Below, piece after piece: positions 42,599 through 51,526 of a DNA stretch of 64,000 bases. Location of the stretch: contig NC_049984.1 of the NCBI RefSeq assembly GCF_000003815.2, positions 19,647,276-19,711,275 of the forward strand. The letters run 5' to 3'. The stretch's first letter is position 1; every line of letters starts with the position of its first letter. The notes below the pieces were generated by a model. It was not told the origin of the DNA. It did no database searches and saw only the letters and a list, made by a program, of their open reading frames with translations. The DNA is from Branchiostoma floridae. Taxonomy: Eukaryota > Chordata > Leptocardii > Amphioxiformes > Branchiostomatidae. The translations under genes were made by a program, and so were the position numbers.

Positions 42599-42842
42599 CT
42601 AAGTCTGTGTCAGCTTCTGTTTGTCCTTTAAATGTTTGTGAAGGCAGACAAAATGGTTTGGCGTGAAGTTATCAAAGTTTGTTGGAATGTATGTATGACT
42701 GAACATGATGTGGATTGGTTTCTCATCATTGCTTTTGTTGAGTCCACGGATGGTCATTTCATTTTCTGACAGCACAAGCTTCCTATAGAAGTCTGTAATA
42801 CCTTTGCATGGACACCAAGCGTGGATGCAAATGTCCAGTGCA
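42599..42842 (-). CDS. OTU gene, distal exon with NHF motif
   Basis: An acceptor TTTTGAGCAG (AG at 42843-42844) opens a frame SALDICIHAWCPCKGITDFY, RKLVLSENEMTIRGLNKSND, EKPIHIMFSHTYIPTNFDNF and TPNHFVCLHKHLKD, then a stop at 42599. In the OTU subfamily with a 'pNHFVPL' ending, the His is catalytic. It pairs with the upstream exon at 42878-43259 that carries DGNC. The intron between would be about 35 bp with a weak donor, so the join is uncertain. Confidence 0.55.
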
Positions 42843-42877
42843 CTGCTCAAAAGTGCTCATGATATGCCCATGCTATT

Positions 42878-43259
42878 TTACAAGATAATATAATCAACTT
42901 GAGCATGAGGTTGCCCATCCATTGCCATGCAATGCTTGTAGTAGTCAGGATGTTCGATCATCTCAATGGCAGCAAGCAGGCGGATTAATAAGTGGTGACT
43001 CTCGTGTCCAAACAGCGCGCGGGGCACCGCTCTGTAACAACAATTTCCGTCCCCGGTAGTGTGCAGTGGCGTCTAGTCTTTCAAGCGCTGAGGCTCTATC
43101 CTCCTTAGGATGCCACTGGACATAGCATCTCCTTTGCCGGGCGGGGATTCTGGGCCAAAGAACGTGCGTCCTGGCAGCTGGACCTCATAGGTCTGTAGCA
43201 AAAGCTTCTCTGTCGCTGCACCTTGCTGGAGTCGATCTTCGGTCCTAGCTAGCACCAGT
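42878..43259 (-). pseudogene. OTU cysteine-peptidase exon with a single in-frame stop
   Basis: OTU proteins are cysteine peptidases, often deubiquitinases. The acceptor GTCATTGCAG (AG at 43260-43261) opens a frame LVLARTEDRLQQGAATEKLL, QTYEVQLPGRTFFGPESPP and LRRIEPQRLKD, then TAG at 43073-43075. The same frame continues TPLHTTGDGNCCYRAVPRAL, FGHESHHLLIRLLAAIEMIE and HPDYYKH. DGNC carries the catalytic Asp/Cys motif. One stop 12 sense codons (12 residues) upstream of the Cys is the only break, so this gene died recently, is polymorphic, or the stop is a sequencing error. Confidence 0.7.
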
Positions 43260-43374
43260 CTGCAATGACAGCAATTAAAGAAACTGTAGTGACGGACTGT
43301 AGTGGCAGTGAACATTTACAAACACTAACCTAATTCAGTATTCGCCTGTTGTTCACTCCAGCCCACGTCTCAAA

Positions 43375-43665
43375 TGATTCTCCTTCTCTCTGGACCGTTG
43401 ATCGGTACGTTGAAGATCTCGAATGTCCAGACGTTGAACGGTGAGGCGGTTTCTGGGGTTTGTTTTCAGTCTGTTCTGCATGGAAAACCCACGCTCACAA
43501 TGCAGTATCCATGGGGATCAGGCGTGCTATTTTTGCCAAGGTTAAAATGTTAGGGGAAAATTCTGTTCCGTGGACGCTCTCCAGTTCCTGACATTGCTCT
43601 GAGATCACAAGGCCTATCTGTTCACATCGCGCATTTTCATGTTCCTTAGCAACTCCTGAAATACT
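43375..43665 (-). pseudogene. hAT transposase C-terminus, copy 2, frameshifted
   Basis: Counterpart of 2840-3190. Here the CERGFS motif itself is readable (TGTGAGCGTGGG at 43486-43497 on minus), but the codon just before it has lost two bases and a base is also missing near 43653. The lesion at the motif differs from that in copy 1, so the two copies decayed independently after duplication. Confidence 0.7.
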
Positions 43666-43669
43666 GCAT

Positions 43670-43903
43670 TCACTGCATCTTTTGCCGCCTCCTCCGTAGC
43701 CCTGCCCATGCTAGTATACAATCACTGACACGTGTGTGTCCCATGATTCTTCCCAAGAGGGCATCAGTGGGTGTACCAGGCGTGCTTTTGATGGTTTGCA
43801 CTATTGTAATTAGATGCAGTAAGCCTGCCTCGCGGAGCCATACTCCAGATGTGGGAATTACTTTGGCCCCAGGTAGCCAATCATTAAGTAGGAACAATGA
43901 CAC
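43670..43903 (-). other. Open frame conserved in both block A copies, status unclear
   Basis: Reads MSLFLLNDWLPGAKVIPTSG, VWLREAGLLHLITIVQTIKS and IMGHTRVSDCILAWAGLRRR. It is open in both copies (3138-3371 in copy 1) with only conservative changes. It may be the in-frame upstream part of the hAT fragment before a frameshift, or chance. I cannot decide. Confidence 0.3.
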
Positions 43904-43992
43904 CTAAAACACTCCATATACGGAAGCAGTCTCTGCCTCCTTTCAAGTTTGCTTGAAGGTCCTCCACTTTATCCCATTACTTCTGCTTGTGT

Positions 43993-44205
43993 CTACATTA
44001 TAATGATCATTGTGTCAATGGTTCTATCATTACATTTCCTTTTTGTTGGGATTTTCTGATTGATTTGGAGAATATGAAAAGTAATGCCAGTGACATAAGC
44101 AATAGCACAGAAGAAACAATCCAGGGTTGATGATGAGAAGTCTCCATACATCCTATATGCTTCTAGATCTTCTCTTGACTCTATCTTCTCTTGACTCTCC
44201 TCCAA
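43993..44205 (-). pseudogene. OTU-like exon, copy 2, C-terminal motif deleted
   Basis: Matches 3411-3725 through MYGDFSSSTLDCFFCAIA, VTGITFHILQINQ and KRKCNDRTID. A 16-bp deletion then removes the LLYDKAHDHYN end and shifts the frame. The start region has a duplicated GAGTCAAGAGAAGAT-like stretch (44163-44188). Confidence 0.55.
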
Positions 44206-44670
44206 ATTTATAAAAACTGTGACATTCTATCAACTCCTTATTGGCGTCATCTATCAAATGGCGGTAACCACCTATGTAAAGTACACAGTACTAAGGGTTA
44301 TGGTACATGCATGAGCCGTGCAGTATCCATATTAAGGTATTTCCATGTAATGATATCCCTGCACCACTGCCGGCACCTGCTCCACCAGCACCTACTTATC
44401 CGGCACCTGCTCCTCCGGGACCAGCACGACGTGTGCTCTTCAGCACCACATTGTAGATCAGACCTGGCCGTCGCTCCAGGACGTCTTACAGCATGCCCTT
44501 CGCCTCTGCTCGTGTCATGTCGTCTATCAGCCCCCTAGACAAAAAGGAGGCACTTTACTGCCAACATTTGCACCCTGACCGTTAGGTTGTCTGTTGGAAA
44601 ATGGTGTGCTGTGTCCAAAACGGTTCGGCATTTAAGGACGGTCTTCACGGCTCTGGTTCGGCCGACTCAC

Positions 44671-44882
44671 TCTACCCATTTAACGAAGTCTAACTCTGCA
44701 AGATTCAACAGCACAGTCTGCTCATCGATGAAGATATCAAAACTCTCTTCATCCTGTGTTATGTATTCGTCGATCTGTCCCTTCTCCCGTGCCTCTGCGA
44801 ACTGGAGGATACCTTGCCACATGTTGTAGGGCATTTTGGTCAGGTTTACAGTCCGACAGTGAATGTTGTTCAGCTTTTTACG
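44671..44882 (-). CDS. Spliced internal exon, copy 2
   Basis: Counterpart of 4139-4353, with the same CAACAG acceptor and GTGAGT donor. It is 212 nt instead of 215: TTTACA-type 6-bp loss plus a 3-bp gain (an extra Asp codon after TQ). The frame is uninterrupted. Family unknown. Confidence 0.6.
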
Positions 44883-46272
44883 CTGTTGGTTTGAATGATA
44901 GTTAAATTTTTAGAATATGTTTATCACAATATCAAATAGAGTTGTACTATGCTATACTCAGTACCATCTGCAACTGTTTATGTTTTTCCAAACACTCAGG
45001 CAAAAATGTTAGAATTAAAAATTTGATTAAAAGCATACACTAGCTGTATACCGTATACGCATTCATACAAGTTCACGAGCTGTTTCCGTGAGATGTTTCG
45101 CCAATTATACTAATGTAACGATATGAACAGAAAGTAAAGCCAATGGTTAAGCCATGAAGCAAGAGGACATTTAATCATTACCGTAAAATTAGAAGAAGTA
45201 AAATTCCATTGGGTCAAGTTGTAGCAGGTAGCTTGACTTGTAGCCTGATAATCAACTTATAACAGCTTCGGAGTCTCTTCTGTTCTGTTACTGAGAGGAC
45301 AGATGAGACTGGGAAAATGGTTTGGGTACCACTCAACTAGCAGATAGATTCATACATATTACAGTCTAAAGTAGCTTGGATACCTGACCAAATCTCAACT
45401 CAGGAAAGATATTTTTGAGATCGGGCCGGGGTCTGATATTTAGGCTTAAGCCTACAGGTATTCAACATTCCAGTAGAAATTCTACTTGTGTCATACTGTT
45501 GTAAAGAAAATCAAATAATGAAGTATATGAAGGTAAGCTGTCCAAATGCAAGATGAAGGCTACTTACCCACCGTCTTTGATCTCATATCATCTGTTGTCT
45601 GTTTGAACATGCATCAATTGCGATGGAGCCCTCCAAACATTAATGCAGAATATTGTGTAAAAGAGTGCAAAGACATGCCAATGTTTTTTCACCTGCCATG
45701 ACAGTTGTTACTGCTGAAACTGATTCCACTTGTTTTTGCCCAAGTACGAGTGTGGCAAATATTATATGGTTTGCTCTAAATAAAAACCATCAGTACCCTC
45801 TTTTAGAGGTCTGTCTACAATGAGCTGTCCAAGAAACACCTGGTCCCTTCCCTTTTCATTTTGAAATATTTCCGTGCCTTGGTGCATTTATTGCATACAG
45901 CTCTGCTGATACACATTTCCTTGCAGCCTGGGAACTTGGTGATGGTTGCGGCTGAAAAAAAAGGACTTGTTAGCATTACGTTTTAATTAGGTGGTAATAA
46001 CTACTGATAAAAAAACTATCAATGTATTGGACAATCGCACAATGCTCAACAATGAGAAAGAAAAAATATATACCTTGAAAAGCAGCATTTATTTGTATGC
46101 AGTTAACATAGTTATCACATGCAAGTTCATATACAACCCAAAAGGAAAGTGAAAAATTCAACATGACATTGGACGATAAACTTGTAATTTTATAGATACA
46201 TTTGTGTGTTATCTGAGTGTGTTTAATTGAAGTTATGGCATTGCCGTCTTTGAATTATCAGATACTACTCAC

Positions 46273-46499
46273 AAACGATGGCTGCCATAATGTCCTGGTC
46301 TAAAGCCGCATACTGTCCGGATCCTCCCCCTTTATAATTTGACCGCCAACACCTCCCTTGTGAAATACACATCCATCAACTTTTTCAAGTATGCTTTAGG
46401 ACTATTTCTCCCAGTCAGTTCCGCATTGAGCAGTGGACTGGAAAAAAATGACTACTCCATAGTTCCTGACCCCAGTGGTACGGGTGACTGCACTGTGTT
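46273..46499 (-). pseudogene. BEN exon, copy 2, frameshifted
   Basis: Matches the intact BEN exon at 5715-5942 and keeps both splice sites. It carries a +1 change in the poly-A after TGGACTGG (near 46441-46447) and a 2-bp loss near 46345 in the VSNYKG region. The open frame therefore ends after GVRNYGVVIF. The BEN fold cannot be made from this copy. Confidence 0.7.
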
Positions 46500-47218
46500 C
46501 TGAAAAAAGAAATGAAACTTCTACATAAAAATTATGTAGTTGGTTTTGCACATCATTTTCTATCATCACAAGAAGCAGTTTTGATGTAAAATCAGGTCTC
46601 AGATTGCACATTGCTTTTTTGGCCTATCTCATTTATATGCAGTCACAGGGGGGTGTTATCCATAAAGTGTTTCTTACTGTGGTCTTATCTAGTGTAATCA
46701 TTATGGTAGACAGTACATTATTTTAGAACACAAGATTTTCAAGGTAAAACTTTTAATTACCAGAGGGGTCTGCAGTGGGTATTTGACGCCTGGTGGTCTC
46801 TGCATTTGTCGTCAGGGAGGAAGTGAACTGCAAAGGGCGATGGACCGGGAGTATTGTTGAAGGAAGGATCAGTTGAGATGGGGGAATGAATAATAAAGAC
46901 CAGGTTGACGTGGGGGCAAGAGAGGATCGTCATCGTACATATTGTAGGACTGCAACTGTTCTTCTCCATGCCATGTGACCCCGGCCTGTGGGCTGTACAG
47001 GACCGCGGTCTGTGAGCTGTACAGGACCCCAGCCTGTAGGTTCTCTATTACCCTGTCCTGTGTGCTATACAGGACCTAATAAAACTCCATTACTGCACTA
47101 AGATCATAACCATAACCGCTTAATATTTTTTGAAGACAGCGGGTTGTAGGCTTTGGCGTATGTCAGGTCAAATGTGTCAGTTGTCATTGCGCGGGACAAC
47201 GCTGCCGCGGGTCTTCTG

Positions 47219-47494
47219 TCATTTCGAGTCGTGACGTTGTTGACAGAGTCCATGTCCATAACGCTCTACTTCTGCCAATTCTGGTTGAACAGTTTGAAGT
47301 GCAAGTTCCCATGCCAGTGTGGACACGACATGATCCTGAAAGCCAACTGAAACACCTATATATGCACTGTCCACAAACTCCATTCTGCGCATTCTGAGGT
47401 CAGCGAGCGTCTTAAGCGGGTCGACGTTAGGGAGTGACATTGCGCCATCAAGCATTCTCCGTGCTTTGTGCCATTTTCTGGCCGAAAAACTCAA
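47219..47494 (-). CDS. Unrecognised exon, copy 2 (longer frame)
   Basis: Reads MSFSARKWHKARRMLDGAMS, LPNVDPLKTLADLRMRRMEF, VDSAYIGVSVGFQDHVVSTL and AWELALQTVQPELAEVERY. The downstream frame RAMTTDTFDLTYAKAYNPLS is one base out of phase, and that shift is shared with copy 1. It is protein-like, but I do not know the family. It is the better-preserved member of the pair with 6668-6990. Confidence 0.45.
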   Translation of the reverse strand: MSFSARKWHKARRMLDGAMSLPNVDPLKTLADLRMRRMEFVDSAYIGVSVGFQDHVVSTLAWELALQTVQPELAEVERYGHGLCQQRHDSK

Positions 47495-47540
47495 GGACTA
47501 TTTTGAGCCTATAACATCTATTTTTTATTGTATAATGAGA

Positions 47541-48467
47541 AGTTTAAGTTGGAAAATAAGTGGCCTCTTTTGTTGAATACTATAATCTTTGTTTTCTCTA
47601 GGTTGACCGTTAATTTCCATTTTTGGCAATATCGACCTAGAGCGTTAATTGCGTTCTGGGGCTTAAAACGCACCCTTGACGAACACCAATTTCAATAGGA
47701 AAACTATCGCCATTATTTATAATTAATGTGAATCATATATGAGTAGAACACCCAATACAAAGAGGTAACAGTCGGATAGGAGATAGTAAACTACTTGCGC
47801 TTCAAGTACACACAAGTGACACACTTACAAATGCACCTGTGTCACGAATATCAAGATGGCATGACTACAACAGAATAGCAAATACCATGTACTGGGTGAC
47901 CAGCTTCTCGTCATGCCCCTTGGTATATCTGTAGGCATGAGGACAGCTGTGCTGCTCCAGGTCGTTGCTTACGATGCAGAGAAACCCCTTCACATCCAGC
48001 AGCGCGTCGAGCTTCTCCGTATGCGTGTTGAGGTAACTCCCGATTGATGACGCCGACCGGTTCTTTAACAGTAGTAGCGTCCTGCCTTCGTAGTGTTGAC
48101 GCTATCTTGCTGAAGAACTGGTCAACGTCCTCATGCGTGTGGTAGACAAGGAGGTATCCTACTTGCCCCTGCATTTAAACAAAAAATGTACATTAAATGT
48201 CCTGGTACGTTCATTTGTTTGGACCTATATGTAGTGTGTAGTGCCGTAGCTAGTAGGGTAGAAATTTTCCTTGCTGCTTCAGCAGCAAGGTATATTCGCA
48301 AAGAGAGGGTCTGTTCTCTGTCTGCCCATTTAACTTACTCGAGGCCCTTTCTGGAACAACGGACACACAAGTTGGTTCCCTTCCGAAAGACTCCTTCCAG
48401 GGTGTTCAGGCCCAGGATTGAACTTGTTTAACACACGCAACAAAAACGCTACGTATCATATAAGCGT
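47541..48467. other. Segment present only in block A copy 2
   Basis: Relative to copy 1, ~930 bp lie between TGTATAATGAGAA and TTTGGTGGCATGC. It holds the HTHED-motif exon on minus. I see no terminal inverted repeats or target duplication at its ends, so deletion from copy 1 is as likely as insertion into copy 2. Confidence 0.7.
47880..48177 (-). pseudogene. HTHEDVDQ-motif exon (DUF7869-like), one frameshift
   Basis: A strong acceptor TTTAAATGCAG (near 48178) opens GQVGYLLVYHTHEDVDQFFS and KIASTLRRQDATTVK. One base out of frame it continues SIGSYLNTHTEKLDALLDVK, GFLCIVSNDLEQHSCPHAYR and YTKGHDEKLVTQYM. The 'H-T-H-E-D-(V/I)-D-Q-x-F-S' motif is the hallmark I associate with DUF7869-type proteins of transposon-like genes. 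The family name is from memory. A single shift near 48055 breaks it. Confidence 0.55.
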
Positions 48468-48697
48468 TTGGTGGCATGCATGACTGTGCAACAAGTTATA
48501 AATACCCTTGGCAGTGTTGGCACTTCTACAGCTTATCTGTTATTTTTGTTACATATTCCAAAACACACGACCTCATACCTTCATCAATTGCTTTAGCTTT
48601 AATTTCGATCGCATTACACTTTCTGATTTAGTGAATTCATCTGAAAATCACCGTCTTCTGTGCAAAATGGGGGATGGTGGTTTTGTTTTGCTCCATT

Positions 48698-49003
48698 TCA
48701 TCTATGATGATGGACAACGCCCCTGAGGGGTCTCAGATTGATGAGTATGCCTTCCCCCAGTAGATCTGTCGCTCCCTCTTGTGAACGGCAAATGTCAAAT
48801 GTGCGACTATTATCTTCACAGTCAATGGCTGCGTCTCCTCTTGCCTTGTTCCACCTGTGGACCCCTTCCAGCAGATAAGCCTGGAAGTTGACTGCCCCTG
48901 CTGAGGTGCCAGGGATAAAGTGGTTTAGGTGGAGGTGGAAGCTTTCGAAAGATGTTGTGCCTCTTCCACATCTGAACACAGGTAAAGTGACCCCACTCTT
49001 CAT
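48698..49003 (-). CDS. SFHLHLNHFIPGT-motif exon, copy 2
   Basis: Counterpart of 7186-7548. It has an extra codon in the RCGRGTTSFESFHLH stretch without breaking the frame, and a +1 change near 48725 that ends the frame in GVVHHHR. Which C-terminal reading is ancestral is not clear. Confidence 0.45.
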   Translation of the reverse strand: MKSGVTLPVFRCGRGTTSFESFHLHLNHFIPGTSAGAVNFQAYLLEGVHRWNKARGDAAIDCEDNSRTFDICRSQEGATDLLGEGILINLRPLRGVVHHHR

Positions 49004-49263
49004 GATGTTACCCGTAAGGGTGTACAGTTCCAGTCCTGGTGGGTCCTGGATGCACTATACATATTTCTTCTGTTGTGTCCATATCTCGGTCATTTCCGGC
49101 TTCAGGAGAACACCTAATGTGTCGGTGACTTTGGACAGGGACCGGCTAAGGTCTTCTATCTTCTATAAGGTCTTCTGAACTGTACGTTGCAGCATTAATG
49201 TTTATTGCCTAAATTCAAATTTCACAAGATTCTCAACAAGTGTTCATTCTGCGATAAAAACTT

Positions 49264-49860
49264 CCAGGCACGACTCAAGAGAAACGATGCCAGTTCGAAG
49301 TTTTATTCTTCACTCTTTGAAAAACAAAAACAAAAACTGATCTTGCCCATTCAATAGCCATAAGCTCTTATATTGATCCTTACAGAATTGACACATCAGG
49401 TTGAGAAAACGTAACTCTTGGACACCAGGTCCATGCGCACTACAAACGTTTACGACTCAATTTACTCAATTATCGGCTGAGAAGCTACGATCACAGAAAA
49501 CAACAAAAGAATCATAGCGCGCTACGGGTGTCAAACACTGGGACAGGATCTGAATATGGCATCACATCACCCTGACACTTCAGTCCTTATGCACAAACTT
49601 CTATCCTTCTAGGTTACATTTGCCTTCTTCTGATCCTATGTACATAGCTATCGTGTGATATCGCTCACTAGATAATTGTCTCGTCAAAATAACAAACGGA
49701 ACGGGCACGCAGGCCCATGCGCACTGCACACGCTTATGGCTCAACTATACTCAATTATCGGCTGAGAATCAAACTAGAAACGAAAACAACAAAAACGAAT
49801 TATAGTGCGCTACAGCTGTCCAACACCGGGACAAGAGCCCTGACACTTCAATCGTTATAT
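49264..49860 (-). repeat. LTR-like tandem units, block C copy 2
   Basis: Matches 10683-11356 but lacks the 91-bp transposon half-copy. Two TGTCAGGG starts on minus are again visible (near 49577 and 49850). Block C directly abuts block A here, with only a few bases (CTT) between, whereas 2.9 kb separates them in copy 1. Confidence 0.6.
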
Positions 49861-49928
49861 ATGCACATCTGTATTTCCCTCGGTTACTGGCTTCCCAACT
49901 TCACGAGAAGATTTTTTTTTAATCTTCC

Positions 49929-50300
49929 CTACTTCCTTGGGGTTTCGGGGCAACCCCGAACCCAGTGTCCTTGTTTTCCGCAGTTGAAGCACGCGTCATC
50001 GGGCTGAGGCCCCGGCCGGCCTCTTCCCCTCCCTCGCCTCGGGGCTGGGTTGTAGTACGGGGTCTGGCGACGCCCCCTGAAGCTGCGGCCCCTTGCTGAT
50101 GACGTTGGTATGTAGCCGCGACCACCACCGCCGCGGACCTTGTTCTGCATGTTTACGAACGAGTCGATATCCTTGCCCACTTTCTTTTCCTCTCCGGAGC
50201 CGAAGAAGGCATTGCTAGTGTCGCTTTGGTCAATTTCTGTGGCCAATTTTTGCACAGGTGGTAATTTTATCACAAAACATATGGACACAACTATATACAT
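49929..50300 (-). pseudogene. Zinc-knuckle gag C-terminus, copy 2 (longer)
   Basis: The frame reads KLPPVQKLATEIDQSDTSNA, FFGSGEEKKVGKDIDSFVNM, the Arg/Gly-rich region, the knuckle CFNCGKQGHWVRGC and a stop. It extends ~95 bp further 5' than copy 1, whose similarity ends at the FFGSGEE position. There is no capsid domain upstream and no pol downstream. Confidence 0.65.
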
Positions 50301-51112
50301 TTGCGCACGAATACAACCTTATGAATTAGGATCTAAATCTGTTGAAAACCTCACAATCACCACAAACACGCTGCCTGCTGCTGGGCAAATAAATGAAAAT
50401 ATCGTTTAGTCTAAGTTGACTTTTGGTGCATTTATGTTTACTTACCTGCAGCTGTATGCAAGAACACTTCAAGTTAACTTGTTGAAGTTCCAGTTTCAAC
50501 TTTATAGTTATGGTCGACAATCTTTAACGTACTTGAAATGATTTTATTTTGCTGTAGAAGGGGAATTTTTAATGCAAAGTCACAGTTGAAAGTGATGACA
50601 CATATCATAACACGCCGTGTTTGGATTAGGAATGTACATAATGAATATTGCTTGCAGGGTGTAGAGATGTCCTTACAGTTACAATGGTAAATCTGTGCGC
50701 ACAATCCAGTGCAGCATTGCTGTTGGAACTTGTAACAGAAGTCATTGTCACACATTGCTTTTCATATGCAAGGTGTTGGCAATGAACTGATGTAATATAT
50801 ACAGCATCGAACCTTTTGATCGAAGGTATTCTTAACACTGGCTACAACATCTAGCTCTACAGCAGATTTTACGTTCTCCAGTTCAGTCAGTTCATTGGCA
50901 ACAGATGTAGCAAAACTTTGGAGAGTACATCATTGTAGGACTTGACATTCGACAAACAGTTCAGACAAAGGTGGAAGAATTTTTGTGGGGGAAGTCAGCG
51001 AAAAGATTACTTCCATCCTGCTGAAGGGGCTGGCTGGCATTGTCCACCCAATGCCTTCAGGTTCTGGTGCAGGATTTGTCTAGCTTAAAATTTAAATAAT
51101 AAACGCTTGGCC
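50301..51112. other. No convincing gene
   Basis: Three overlapping minus frames of 64-93 codons lack motifs or splice context. Nothing supportable. Confidence 0.4.
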
Positions 51113-51330
51113 CTACTCTTTTAACACAGTGGCCCAGATTTCATCACTGGCTAGCTTCTGTAGGTAGGCATTATAAGATTCCTTACTAAGACCATAGATT
51201 CTGTTGAACTGTGACTTTGTGGTCTTTGGATATCTGTCGAATATCTTCTCTACCAGCTGGTAGACCGAAGAAGACATTTTTGCCAGGCTCAAAAGTTGCC
51301 AGTAGGGCCCAATCTTGCCACGACCCTGTG
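51113..51330 (-). CDS. Probable terminal exon, family unknown
   Basis: An acceptor ATTCAACCACAG (near 51330) opens a frame GRGKIGPYWQLLSLAKMSSS, VYQLVEKIFDRYPKTTKSQF and NRIYGLSKESYNAYLQKLAS, ending WATVLKE-stop. It is basic, helical and well-formed. This stretch is absent from the copy-1 side, lying between blocks C and B of copy 2. I do not recognise it. Confidence 0.45.
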
Positions 51331-51526
51331 GTTGAATACAAGTCAAGTCAATAGGAAAATGACTAGTCCTTCAAAACATGAAATGAAGGGTCATCTTTTT
51401 GTTTGTTTGTTTGTTTTATTTGGATCTCCATTAGTGATACTAAATGTAGTATCACTATTCTTCCTGGAGTCCTACAATGCACGAGCAATAAATACAATAC
51501 ATAAGCAACAAATCATATACATATCC

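Larger units (their letters stand above)
43321..49258. repeat. Duplicated block A, copy 2
   Basis: Direct repeat of 2785-7800. Differences include a 16-bp loss in the OTU-like exon near 44010, a 21-bp insertion near 45079, a shortened region at 46785-46830 and a ~930-bp extra segment at 47541-48467. The left breakpoint is 62 bp upstream (minus) of the OTU exon acceptor at 43259. Confidence 0.9.
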
